Assembly (NCBI GenBank): GCA_946885665.1
Contig: CAMPGT010000010.1
Span: 1-34,930 of the forward strand
Length of the DNA stretch: 34,930 bases
Direction of reading: 5' to 3'
Origin: an uncultured Chitinophagaceae bacterium
Lineage (GTDB): Bacteria; Bacteroidota; Bacteroidia; Chitinophagales; Chitinophagaceae
How positions within the stretch are numbered: the stretch's first letter is position 1; every line of letters begins with the position of its first letter. Of this stretch, positions 1 to 8,588 are shown piece after piece. Position numbers and translations under genes: made by a program. Below the pieces are notes generated by a model. That model was given only the letters and a program-made list of their open reading frames with translations, searched no databases and had not been told where the DNA came from.

Positions 1-1445
1 TTGTTACCCTGTTCACCGGCATGTTCCCGCGAACACACCTGATGTTCCTCATGGAATACAAACCTTCTAAAGCCATTACCCGTATCGAACTGTTGTACCG
101 GCATGACGAACCGCAACCAAACTTTGTTTTGAGACGTCCTCCTGCTGCAATGCTGGGCATAGTGGAAACCTTGTCGAAAGCTGAGATGAAGCGTGTTGAG
201 TCGCAACAACATTATCAAAGCGAAATGGTGGACGTAGTGGTAAAAGCGCTCGAGGAAGGCGACAAGCGTCCGTTGTTTGTTCCGAATACATTGTACACCG
301 TTACCGTAAAATATACCGGAACGATCAGGCAATCGACCGATCACAGCAAGAAGAAATCGAAAGACTACAACCAGCAATTTAAATTCAGAACCACCAGTCA
401 TTCGCCGAAGCGTCTTAATCCATGGGTGCTTGCGATGATACCTGAAAATAATGCAGACGGATTTTTCACGAAAGACAAGGTGCAGTTCATTTTCAATGAT
501 GCCGCAGCCATTCAACTGTTCAAAGCTTTCGGAAAAACACTGAAGGTGAAGCTGAGAAAAGCCAACGGCAATCATCCGCCTGAAAACCCGGTGCTCGACC
601 TCCCTGTGCTGCAGGCGGTAAAGGCGAAATTAAAGAACCCATTTGCGGCAACACTTGAAGAAGTGGTCCTGGACATGCGCTGCATCCCGGGAATAACTGA
701 AACCACGCAACACCAGGTGTTTACAGTAGATATTCCACTCGACCGCCTTACCAGCTATATGCTCGATATCGAATCGACGCCGCCGCCTGAAGATCCCGTA
801 ACACCATTGTACCGCACTGCGTTTACTACTTCACGTTATGAGAGCGCACAGGAGTTCGCACAAGTCGTCAATGCAGCAAACATCCAGGAAAAAAGATTAA
901 AAACAGCATTGACGCTGACACCGAAGCCGCTTTCATTCGTCATTCCCAATGACACGTTGCCCGAAAAGCTGGAAACCATCAACCTGAACACCGTTTCCGA
1001 TGCAGACATGGAAAATGCCCTGCTCGCATCGTTCGGCAGCGACATTCCCGCCGCGCGCCATCCGGGCATTACCCTGCTTTGGAGCAGCGACGCGCCTTCA
1101 AAGAAAGTTGGTCTGCTCATCGATGCGCCTGAAATGCTGTTGCGTACCATGCAGGCGCCGGTTGAAGTAAAAACGCCTACACCCGACGACGATGCGATAC
1201 AGCATTTCAAGATGGGTAAACAGGTATGGATGGAAATCAAAGAGACCGGATCGGCGATTACCGAAAGCATTGTTTACACCACCGGTGCGTGCCGTTCGCT
1301 TGTGTTGTTCAAGAATGATGCATCTGGATTCATCAAACTGGCATTCAGAAGATACAGGCATATTCTACTTGTTGATGATCCGTTGATGAACGACACGCAG
1401 TTTATCAATGTAAAATTACCGGACAAGGCGCCATGGGAATCATAA
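1..1445 (+). CDS. Large protein of unknown function, 5'-truncated by the window edge
   Basis: I do not recognise this protein. The reading frame is open to the window edge: codons from base 3 read through the ATG at 21 without a stop, and the sequence there looks internal to a protein, so the true start is probably upstream. At least 474 residues are present. The visible text alternates beta-strand-like stretches (for example around residues 95-105 of the ATG-numbered protein) with proline-rich linkers and a PLYRTAFTTSRY segment near residue 263, which suggests stacked Ig-like domains. No hydrophobic signal or membrane segment is visible in the part seen. It lies 18 bp upstream of the next giant gene on the same strand, so the two are very likely co-transcribed. 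Function unknown. A structural or surface component is possible, but nothing in the sequence fixes this. Confidence 0.85.
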   Translation, partial: VTLFTGMFPRTHLMFLMEYKPSKAITRIELLYRHDEPQPNFVLRRPPAAMLGIVETLSKAEMKRVESQQHYQSEMVDVVVKALEEGDKRPLFVPNTLYTVTVKYTGTIRQSTDHSKKKSKDYNQQFKFRTTSHSPKRLNPWVLAMIPENNADGFFTKDKVQFIFNDAAAIQLFKAFGKTLKVKLRKANGNHPPENPVLDLPVLQAVKAKLKNPFAATLEEVVLDMRCIPGITETTQHQVFTVDIPLDRLTSYMLDIESTPPPEDPVTPLYRTAFTTSRYESAQEFAQVVNAANIQEKRLKTALTLTPKPLSFVIPNDTLPEKLETINLNTVSDADMENALLASFGSDIPAARHPGITLLWSSDAPSKKVGLLIDAPEMLLRTMQAPVEVKTPTPDDDAIQHFKMGKQVWMEIKETGSAITESIVYTTGACRSLVLFKNDASGFIKLAFRRYRHILLVDDPLMNDTQFINVKLPDKAPWES

Positions 1446-1463
1446 CCACTAAAATGCAAGCTT

Positions 1464-4400
1464 ATGGCTTTTTTGCCTTCGATAATGTTTGAGCTGGAGC
1501 TGGCACCGCTGGTGCCCAAAAAAACACAGGGCATTCCTGCTTCGGAGATCCCCGGAGAATTTATGACGCTCCCCCCAAACGAAAACTCGCCTAACCAGCC
1601 GATCGTTCCGCTCGGATTGCGCTGGCGGATGAAACCCGAACTGGGCATCCCGCGCCAACCTTTTGCCTTGTGGCGAAGGCAGCGAAACATTTTTGAGGAA
1701 ACGCAGGTGACCTACACAGCTACAGAGGCCGGCAGCTTTCACATCGGCGACGGCGTGTACCATGTTCCGGGCGGACCATTTTACATCCTGTTTGTAACGT
1801 TGGATAACAATGACCCAACCCATGCGATCACCGTGCAGGCAGTGAATATGGCTGATGAGAAAATTTTAGGGCAGGTGATCCAGTTGCCGGCCAACAATGC
1901 CAGGGTGATGAAGTTTCAGCATCCATTTATCGGCGGCTTTTCGGCGAAAGGAAATTTTACTATCAAGAGCATAGCGGGCGTAACGATGAAAAGCTTCTGC
2001 GAAAAGTCGAATGGATGGGAGCTTATACAAGTAGTCGGCCTCCCTGCAAAGACGGGCGAGATGCAGGGTTACGACCCGGGCCAGCAGGGACGGGAGGGGC
2101 AATTGCAGGATCCCATTGATGCCGCCGCATTGCGATTGAAAACTGCACAGCATTTTTACGAGCCGCTGCCCACGGCTCTGCCGTCGGGCATGCAGGTTCC
2201 GGCATGGGAAATTCCGGATGCCGGCGAAGCCATTGATGAGTTGCGCAAAGGCAATCCGCCGCTGCTGGAAAGGGTCGGCGGCATGTTCGAAGCAGTTGAT
2301 AACGGAAATGTACATGCGCAATCTGATTTTCGCGTAAAAGAAACCATACCCGGCATTCACCAGCCCGAATTTCCCTCACAGATTACCGACGATGCCACCA
2401 TGGATCTTCCATTGCTGGCAACTTTTCTCATCAACGCGATCACCGACAGTTGGTTCGCGCTTTCCTCGGGATTTGGCAGCACAGATTTTCCGGGGTATCT
2501 CCACCCGACAGAACGGATATTGGAACCGCTGTCTTATTTCTACGTCACGCACGATTACATGGTCACTTCAACGTTCAGGTTTCGATATGAGGGTGAAGTA
2601 TTCACGGACCCAATGTATGATGAAGAGTATTGCGCGCTCTCGCACAAATCACTGGTCCCCACGCTTCCGGCATCAGGACTGACGGGCAGCGTGTTCTCAT
2701 TGAACAGGCCACCGCAGCGTGATGAGCCATGGTCGGTGGAAGCTTCGCTTACATGGACGAAAGTGAACAGGTTTCAAATACAGGGCAACGCCATTGCCGT
2801 TGCCGAATCAGGCACAACCGGCGTTTACCTGAACACTTTGCGTCCGGCAGAGTTGCCTCATCAGCCGGCATTATTTGTGCCGATGAAGCCTGGTGAAACC
2901 AGCGACCCGGAACTCATCACCAAAAACCGCTTCATTCATTCCCAAACAGAATTGCCATTTATTGGATCGCGCATCAACAAATACGGTGTTGCGTCAATGG
3001 ATGCTTTTGGAAGATGGAGCGACTGGCGTGAAACGCAGTTGCCGTTGTCGGCGCGCCAGCCGGAATCGCCGCGGCTGATTGATTTGAAATTTACGGCCGA
3101 CAAAAGCAGGATCGCAGGTAACACCGCGCCGCATGAACTGTCGCTCGAAATCTTGTGGGACTGGCAGGACAGGTCGCCAAAAATTTTTCAACTGGCGGCT
3201 GTCTTTCATCGAAGGCTGTATTTTCCGGACGGCACAAAAGACAATGGACATATTCCGCCGGTGAATTATCCCACAATATTTCAAACGAACAATACCGTGG
3301 CCGCCGGGCCACTGCTGGAACTCACCGTTCCTTCAGATAATCCACCGGGCACCGCACCGGACTTTGATACCGTTCCCGTCAACGCCGATCCGAAGGTGAC
3401 CATCGAATTGCTGCCGCAGCAAACAAATGGAAGCGGACAAAATGTGGATGGTGAGATGAGAAGGTACCGCGTAAAGATAAAAGACGTGATGATGTCATTC
3501 AACCCGGATGAAGAATGGTTCTTTACGATATTCGTGAAAGCAGCGGAATGGCGAAATCCTGCACTGTTCGGCGATACTGTCTTACCCATTGCGCCGGGCA
3601 GACCGCCGAAGCTCACGGCTTATGTTCCCAATCCTATTCCCGCGCCGCCTCCTGTGTTTATTCCGGCCACCATACTTTGGGCGCCGTTGCCGGATGCAAG
3701 AGGGATGTCGCGTTTTCGACTTTCTTTCGACCATATACCGAACGCCACGGGTGGCTATGCGGTGTATCGCGCATACGAAGCCAAACTTCGTGATCTCGGA
3801 GGCTTGTCTGTACGTGCCGACACCGATTTGGTGGGAAGGGCCACCGACCTTCGTGACCTGGTGATGCCGCAGGGCAAATGTATTGATGCATTTACCCGTA
3901 TCAACGAAACGCTTGTTCCAAAGCCGGCAACGGGAACGAAAGTCGAATACGAGGTAGAGATCGACGGAACCATTGACGGGTTGCTGGCATTCGCTGTTGC
4001 CTCGGTAACAAGAGAGCAGGAAACTTCAGCATTGTCTACACCCTGGCTATTTGTTGCTGTGCCGAAAAGAATGGTTCCCGGTTTGCCGATGCTGTCGTTG
4101 CAGCAGCAAAATGGCACCGCAAAAATTTCGTGTGAATTTCCGAAGGCGCCGAAACCTTCGGTGGTGGAAATATTCAGGAGCCAGAGAGAGGTGATGTCGC
4201 GCGAAGCGGACCTGATGGGGGCCGCGGTGCATGAGGTGGCAGAGGCCGGCTGGAACGCTTTGCAGGAAAACGGGCAGCCCGCTGCTGATCCGGCAAAGCT
4301 GCACCATTTTCAGTTTGCTGTCGAAGAGGCGATCACTCCTTCGTGGTTTCCTTATTATTTCCGCGCCATTGCCGTCGGGCGGCCAGACAATATAAATGGT

Positions 4401-5213
4401 TTCGTTCCGGGAAGGTCACCGCAATCAAATCTCGTAAAGGTTGAACGCCTGCCCGCCGCGCTGCCGGAGCTAAAAGAACATAAAGCCGTTCAGAGTTTGG
4501 GGCAAACAATCGTTCTTTCTTTTAAAAGCGATGCGTTGGCGGAGATGACGCCGCATGGCGGTTTCAAAGCAGAAATCTATCAATACGATTTTACGCAAAA
4601 CAAATTTGCCGACGATCCCCTCATCGCATTGTCTCTAATACAGGCGCTTCCCGTTGTTGCCTCACCGGTAAAGAAACAGCTTTATTATTCAGCCGCCGAT
4701 GCCAATGGAAGACGCACCTACCAGGTAACGCTGGATGTAAGCGGCCCGAAGTTCCTCTTTAAAATAAGATTGATGGATCCGCTGACGCGTACATCAGAAA
4801 AAATGGTAAGCGGCGAAATGAACCAGGTTGTTGCGCCCAACGTTTCTAACCTTCTATCGCGCCGTCGTGGAAGGGACCTGTTCGTGTCTTTCGACAGCAC
4901 CGTTCCCGTTACGCCTCCGGCTTTCGGTCACTATGTGGTGGAGATAAATTTTGTGTCGCAGTCGCACCTTACACGTTTACTGATACGAACGAACATAGAC
5001 GACATTCCGGCTGGAACAGCCGCGCAACTGGAAAATTCACCGGTGTCGGCGATCTTCAGGATAAAAAGTACCCTGCCGGTACATGCACCGAAATATGGCG
5101 CAATATTTAAAAATTTCTACCCGGTCATAGTGTTTCCGCCCACGCGCGGCGCCATCAGGGTACGCATTACTGCGCCTGATAACACCAGCGCCATGGCCGT
5201 CGTCAACATTTGA
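1464..5213 (+). CDS. Giant hypothetical protein with Ig/FN3-like segments (1249 aa)
   Basis: I do not recognise the family. The ATG at 1464 was chosen because the nearer ATG at 1454 runs into a stop after twelve codons; an ATG at 1485 is an alternative. There is no signal peptide, lipobox or transmembrane helix. Residues about 1-170 read as a beta-rich domain. The second half contains repeated phrases typical of FN3-like strands, such as GGYAVYRAY near residue 770 and VVEIFRSQ near 900, each followed by a long helical insert and then a second strand pair. Proline-rich linkers, for instance NPIPAPPP near 726, separate modules. It sits between two other giant genes with gaps of 18 and 21 bp, so the three form one transcription unit ending at the terminator near 8344. 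An extended scaffold or binding protein is plausible but unproved. Confidence 0.88.
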   Translation: MAFLPSIMFELELAPLVPKKTQGIPASEIPGEFMTLPPNENSPNQPIVPLGLRWRMKPELGIPRQPFALWRRQRNIFEETQVTYTATEAGSFHIGDGVYHVPGGPFYILFVTLDNNDPTHAITVQAVNMADEKILGQVIQLPANNARVMKFQHPFIGGFSAKGNFTIKSIAGVTMKSFCEKSNGWELIQVVGLPAKTGEMQGYDPGQQGREGQLQDPIDAAALRLKTAQHFYEPLPTALPSGMQVPAWEIPDAGEAIDELRKGNPPLLERVGGMFEAVDNGNVHAQSDFRVKETIPGIHQPEFPSQITDDATMDLPLLATFLINAITDSWFALSSGFGSTDFPGYLHPTERILEPLSYFYVTHDYMVTSTFRFRYEGEVFTDPMYDEEYCALSHKSLVPTLPASGLTGSVFSLNRPPQRDEPWSVEASLTWTKVNRFQIQGNAIAVAESGTTGVYLNTLRPAELPHQPALFVPMKPGETSDPELITKNRFIHSQTELPFIGSRINKYGVASMDAFGRWSDWRETQLPLSARQPESPRLIDLKFTADKSRIAGNTAPHELSLEILWDWQDRSPKIFQLAAVFHRRLYFPDGTKDNGHIPPVNYPTIFQTNNTVAAGPLLELTVPSDNPPGTAPDFDTVPVNADPKVTIELLPQQTNGSGQNVDGEMRRYRVKIKDVMMSFNPDEEWFFTIFVKAAEWRNPALFGDTVLPIAPGRPPKLTAYVPNPIPAPPPVFIPATILWAPLPDARGMSRFRLSFDHIPNATGGYAVYRAYEAKLRDLGGLSVRADTDLVGRATDLRDLVMPQGKCIDAFTRINETLVPKPATGTKVEYEVEIDGTIDGLLAFAVASVTREQETSALSTPWLFVAVPKRMVPGLPMLSLQQQNGTAKISCEFPKAPKPSVVEIFRSQREVMSREADLMGAAVHEVAEAGWNALQENGQPAADPAKLHHFQFAVEEAITPSWFPYYFRAIAVGRPDNINGFVPGRSPQSNLVKVERLPAALPELKEHKAVQSLGQTIVLSFKSDALAEMTPHGGFKAEIYQYDFTQNKFADDPLIALSLIQALPVVASPVKKQLYYSAADANGRRTYQVTLDVSGPKFLFKIRLMDPLTRTSEKMVSGEMNQVVAPNVSNLLSRRRGRDLFVSFDSTVPVTPPAFGHYVVEINFVSQSHLTRLLIRTNIDDIPAGTAAQLENSPVSAIFRIKSTLPVHAPKYGAIFKNFYPVIVFPPTRGAIRVRITAPDNTSAMAVVNI

Positions 5214-5234
5214 TGAACAGTTAATAAAAAGTTC

Positions 5235-8200
5235 ATGCTGCAAGATGTCATATCACTATTAGGAATTGCCAACCCGCAATTATCGTTTGCCTGGCAGGAT
5301 GTCAATGCACCGGCTGCGGATGCAAGTGCGCCGTTTTTGCTGAACAGCAATGCCGCAGGCGGCGAATGGATGGCGCCAGTCGCCGGTCTGTTCAACCAGG
5401 CCTTTGCCCCAAACATCTTCATGGGAGATGGCAGCGCCGCTGCCGGTACCGCCTGGGTGCTGAAGATGCAGCCGCAGGTGTACACAAGATTGCTTCGGTT
5501 ATACGGAAGGGTTATAGAAGGAAAAACAACACAGACCGATCAGCCTCAACGGCCGGTACCCATGTACTTCGTTTTTCACGACACAACAGATAGCGGCACC
5601 GGGCCCGTTGCCGGAAACTACGAACCGGGCAGCAAACTTTCCATCAAGAATGGAAAACTGTCTGTGCACGATTTTGCGGGACAACCCATCGACCCGCTGG
5701 CGGTGGCATCGGCCTTCGTGGTCATTGCAGCTCAATTTCCAGCCATCGTTGCCAAGGATTTCACGAGCAGTACGTCACCAGTCCTCGCCAACACGCAACT
5801 GTCACAGTTAACGGCTTCCTTAACTGCCGAAGTACGGGTGCGGCTGGTTTCATTATTCAGGAAGCCGATGACACAGGGAACGCAAAAATTCAACAACCTG
5901 GCAGGAGTAAAAGACACGGAAGGATTGTATAAAGTGAGTAACACGTCGCAACCGCTCAGCCCGGTGAACCCGCCTGCCGGTGCCGATGAGAAATGGGAGA
6001 TCGGGCCCGCCACTTTCGGGCTCATGTCCGGCTCTTTCACTCCACAGGCCACTGCGCAGAGTGTGACCCTGAAACGCGATTTTCTCACTTTGTTTGCCGA
6101 TGACCTCACTGCGCATATACGCGGCAGTGAAACGCTTGGAAATCCCTTTGACGTTGACGACTTCAAAACATCCGTTTTCCATGGGCAGTCGCTCGAATTC
6201 TTTTTGAACGGCAGCCAGGTGCTGGCAAAAGAGGAACAGGTTATCCGCGATTCAGCGCTTTCGCTGGCGGTGTCGCCCGTTATCGCCAATGATTTTGCAG
6301 TAGCGGCAGATCCTGCCAATGCAGAATGGCCTGTATTTCCCGCCGGCGGCGACGGCCCCATTTCAGGAAGACTTGAAAATGTAACGTTGTCAGCGCATTT
6401 TCTCACAGCACCTGCCGACAAGCGGGATGCGTACCTGCAAATGGAAGTTCCGCAAAAGGGCGGCACTCCGCAACTTGCTGAGGGAACGGCGGTGAGAGTG
6501 TACAACAGGAAATTTCTTGCCGATGCACGGGAAGGCCGGGGTAATGGCGCGGGCGGCGTGCTGAATGCTTCTTTCACCGCAGGGTTCATCATCAAAAATC
6601 CATTTGGCCTGCGTAAGGATGAGCAGTTGCCGGTGAAGCCGCAGCTTCTTTTTGATCTTGTTGCCGTTAACCGAACCGGCAAAAAACGTTCCTTTGGTTT
6701 TTTAGGAACAGAAGTGAGCGCCCCCGCAGCATTGACGCCGGCCGAAACGACATTGGCCGGCCGCGGCACCAACCAGTTTACTGCAGCCACCGAGCAAAGC
6801 ATTGCGCCGGCGGGACTTCTTGGATTACCCACTGCGCCTCTTAGTTCGATCGGCGGAATAACAGATATCAACAGTGCCGTTGATGTGGCACTTGGCCTCG
6901 GCAATGAAGGGCAGCCCAGGATTCCACCACGATTGCCGTTGATGACAAGAAACGACAATGCCGTTGCCGGTATAAATGCAGCAGGAGCATGGAGCGCGGT
7001 GCTGAGTGGAATGTGGCTGCGTGGTGACAGCCGCAGCAGCCTGCACAGGGTGGGAAGCCCGGGAAGCCCCGGCGGCGAAGAATTCCTGGGATTCGGCGCC
7101 GCAACAAGTGGAGGCATCCTCGCCTACCAGGCCGCGCGCGCCGCCTTGAGGAGAACACGCGGCCTCGCCGCGAGGCTACAGGAGCTGAACGACGACCAAC
7201 GGTGGGCAGTACCCGCAAACCCACCGGCAACGGGAAATTTTTCTGTGGCACTGCTGCAGGACATTGCACCGGGCGCTGATTCAGCGAATATTAAATTGAT
7301 GGCCGATTCGGTATTCGACAGCCTGCCGCAAAACTGGAGCGCGCTGGTGAATTCCATCGCTAATGTTTTACCCTCCTCTATTGCTGCGAATACAGCCGTA
7401 AAAAACGCCGTTACTGCACTTGGCGGCAGCACCGCCGGTGACTTGTTATACAAAGAATTCAGGCATGAAACCTTCACTGCACGTTTTGGACGGCGCGACT
7501 CCATGCCCGCCATGCGCTCTGCAATCGCTGCGGCAAAAGAGCTGATCTACATTGAAACCAGTGCTTTTTCCTTCACAGACTATAAGCCCAATAATCCCGC
7601 TGATACGGATAACGCCAACGATCCGCCAAATAAAGAAACCGATATCGTATCGCTGATCGCCAAACAACTGGAAGAAAAGCCCGGCCTTCGTGTGTTGATC
7701 GCCGTTAATAAAGAGTTCCCCGTTGGCCCGGGCTATGAAAGTTTCGCCGCGCGCGCGTATGACCGCAGGATAAAAGCGTTTAATGCACTGAAAAGCGCCG
7801 GACCGGGCCGTGTGCAATTATTTCATCCCATCGGTTTTCCGGGCAGGCCGGTCCGCTTAATGCATACTGTTGTGATCGTCGACGACATGTGGTTGTTTGC
7901 CGGCAGCGGCAGTTTTACAAGAAGGGGATTTATGTTTGATGGAAACCTGTCGCTTATTTGCTTTAACCGCGATATTGAAGCGGGCAGAAGCAAAGAAATA
8001 AGAAGGGTGAGAAGAAAACTGATGGAAAATCACCTGGGAACAACTCCCCTGCCAGGTGGACCTGCAGCGGCAGTCGCGCATCCCAATGTAGCGAGGCTGG
8101 CGGGCCTGCAGGAAGCCTATTTCGCAGTTGCCGACATGCTCGAACAGGGCGGCTCGGGACTGATAGAAGGTTTATTTGATGGAAAAGTGACCGGGCAGGA

Positions 8201-8321
8201 TCCGATACCAGCTTCCAGTTATCCGCATCGCGACCTTGCCGATCCTGATGGGCTCTCTTTCCCGTCAACACTCGGTTCGCTGTTGCAGGTGTTTACCGGA
8301 CTCGGTGAAGCGGACGCATGA
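5235..8321 (+). CDS. Giant protein with a C-terminal degenerate phospholipase-D-like domain (1028 aa)
   Basis: The ATG at 5235 follows the preceding gene by 21 bp. There is no signal peptide. Residues about 1-740 match nothing I know. Residues about 750-910 resemble one PLD-superfamily half: an amphipathic start with the phrase ELIYIETSAFSF, a strand LRVLIAVNKEF, then HTVVIVD followed six residues later by GSGSFTRRGF. In active PLD enzymes this segment is HxKxxxxD followed by a GS motif. Here His877 and Asp883 are present with the right distance to GS (890-891), but the lysine is missing and the segment is one residue short. A second HKD half was not found. So the domain may bind substrate or serve a structural role rather than cleave phosphodiesters. 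A strong terminator lies 22 bp after the stop codon. The fold call is moderate; biological role unknown. Confidence 0.87.
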   Translation: MLQDVISLLGIANPQLSFAWQDVNAPAADASAPFLLNSNAAGGEWMAPVAGLFNQAFAPNIFMGDGSAAAGTAWVLKMQPQVYTRLLRLYGRVIEGKTTQTDQPQRPVPMYFVFHDTTDSGTGPVAGNYEPGSKLSIKNGKLSVHDFAGQPIDPLAVASAFVVIAAQFPAIVAKDFTSSTSPVLANTQLSQLTASLTAEVRVRLVSLFRKPMTQGTQKFNNLAGVKDTEGLYKVSNTSQPLSPVNPPAGADEKWEIGPATFGLMSGSFTPQATAQSVTLKRDFLTLFADDLTAHIRGSETLGNPFDVDDFKTSVFHGQSLEFFLNGSQVLAKEEQVIRDSALSLAVSPVIANDFAVAADPANAEWPVFPAGGDGPISGRLENVTLSAHFLTAPADKRDAYLQMEVPQKGGTPQLAEGTAVRVYNRKFLADAREGRGNGAGGVLNASFTAGFIIKNPFGLRKDEQLPVKPQLLFDLVAVNRTGKKRSFGFLGTEVSAPAALTPAETTLAGRGTNQFTAATEQSIAPAGLLGLPTAPLSSIGGITDINSAVDVALGLGNEGQPRIPPRLPLMTRNDNAVAGINAAGAWSAVLSGMWLRGDSRSSLHRVGSPGSPGGEEFLGFGAATSGGILAYQAARAALRRTRGLAARLQELNDDQRWAVPANPPATGNFSVALLQDIAPGADSANIKLMADSVFDSLPQNWSALVNSIANVLPSSIAANTAVKNAVTALGGSTAGDLLYKEFRHETFTARFGRRDSMPAMRSAIAAAKELIYIETSAFSFTDYKPNNPADTDNANDPPNKETDIVSLIAKQLEEKPGLRVLIAVNKEFPVGPGYESFAARAYDRRIKAFNALKSAGPGRVQLFHPIGFPGRPVRLMHTVVIVDDMWLFAGSGSFTRRGFMFDGNLSLICFNRDIEAGRSKEIRRVRRKLMENHLGTTPLPGGPAAAVAHPNVARLAGLQEAYFAVADMLEQGGSGLIEGLFDGKVTGQDPIPASSYPHRDLADPDGLSFPSTLGSLLQVFTGLGEADA

Positions 8322-8343
8322 TAACTATTGCCATAAACAACGA

Positions 8344-8372
8344 GGCCCGGATAGACATCCGGGCCGTGTTTT
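8344..8372 (+). terminator. Rho-independent terminator after the giant-gene cluster
   Basis: A perfect 9-bp stem (GGCCCGGAT / ATCCGGGCC) with a 4-base AGAC loop is followed at once by GTGTTTT. It lies 22 bp past the stop codon of the 1028-aa gene and marks the end of that operon. Confidence 0.9.
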
Positions 8373-8537
8373 AAATCCAATATCCTATGAAAAACCTGCA
8401 CTGTATTTTCAATGTGTGTGCCAATTATGAAATGCACACCCAGTGCGGGTTTCAGCATTCAATGCTGATGAAATGGTTTCATTTTGGGAATTATTTATCA
8501 GTTTTGGGACGCACCGCGGGGCCATGATCGTAGCTCA

Positions 8538-8559
8538 AAATTCACCGTTAGACGACGGT
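8538..8559 (-). terminator. Weak terminator candidate for the M28 peptidase gene
   Basis: Read on the minus strand, a 5-bp stem ACCGT/ACGGT with a 6-base loop (8544-8559) is followed by GAATTTT. It lies about 30 bp beyond the peptidase stop codon. The stem is short, so the call is weak. The rest of the 8373-8588 gap holds no convincing gene. Confidence 0.3.
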
Positions 8560-8588
8560 TTGCTGATGGAGGTTACAGCATTAGGCAT

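Noticed and set aside
5732..7117. Long antisense reading frame (461 codons) opposite the 1028-aa gene
   Set aside because: It lies wholly within a well-supported gene and its translation is rich in Ser, Pro, Arg and Ala, as expected for the shadow of a GC-rich frame.
1..8321. Naming the giant-gene operon as a contractile injection system or phage tail locus
   Set aside because: No sheath, tube, spike, baseplate or ATPase gene is visible in the window; the idea is kept only as a hypothesis.
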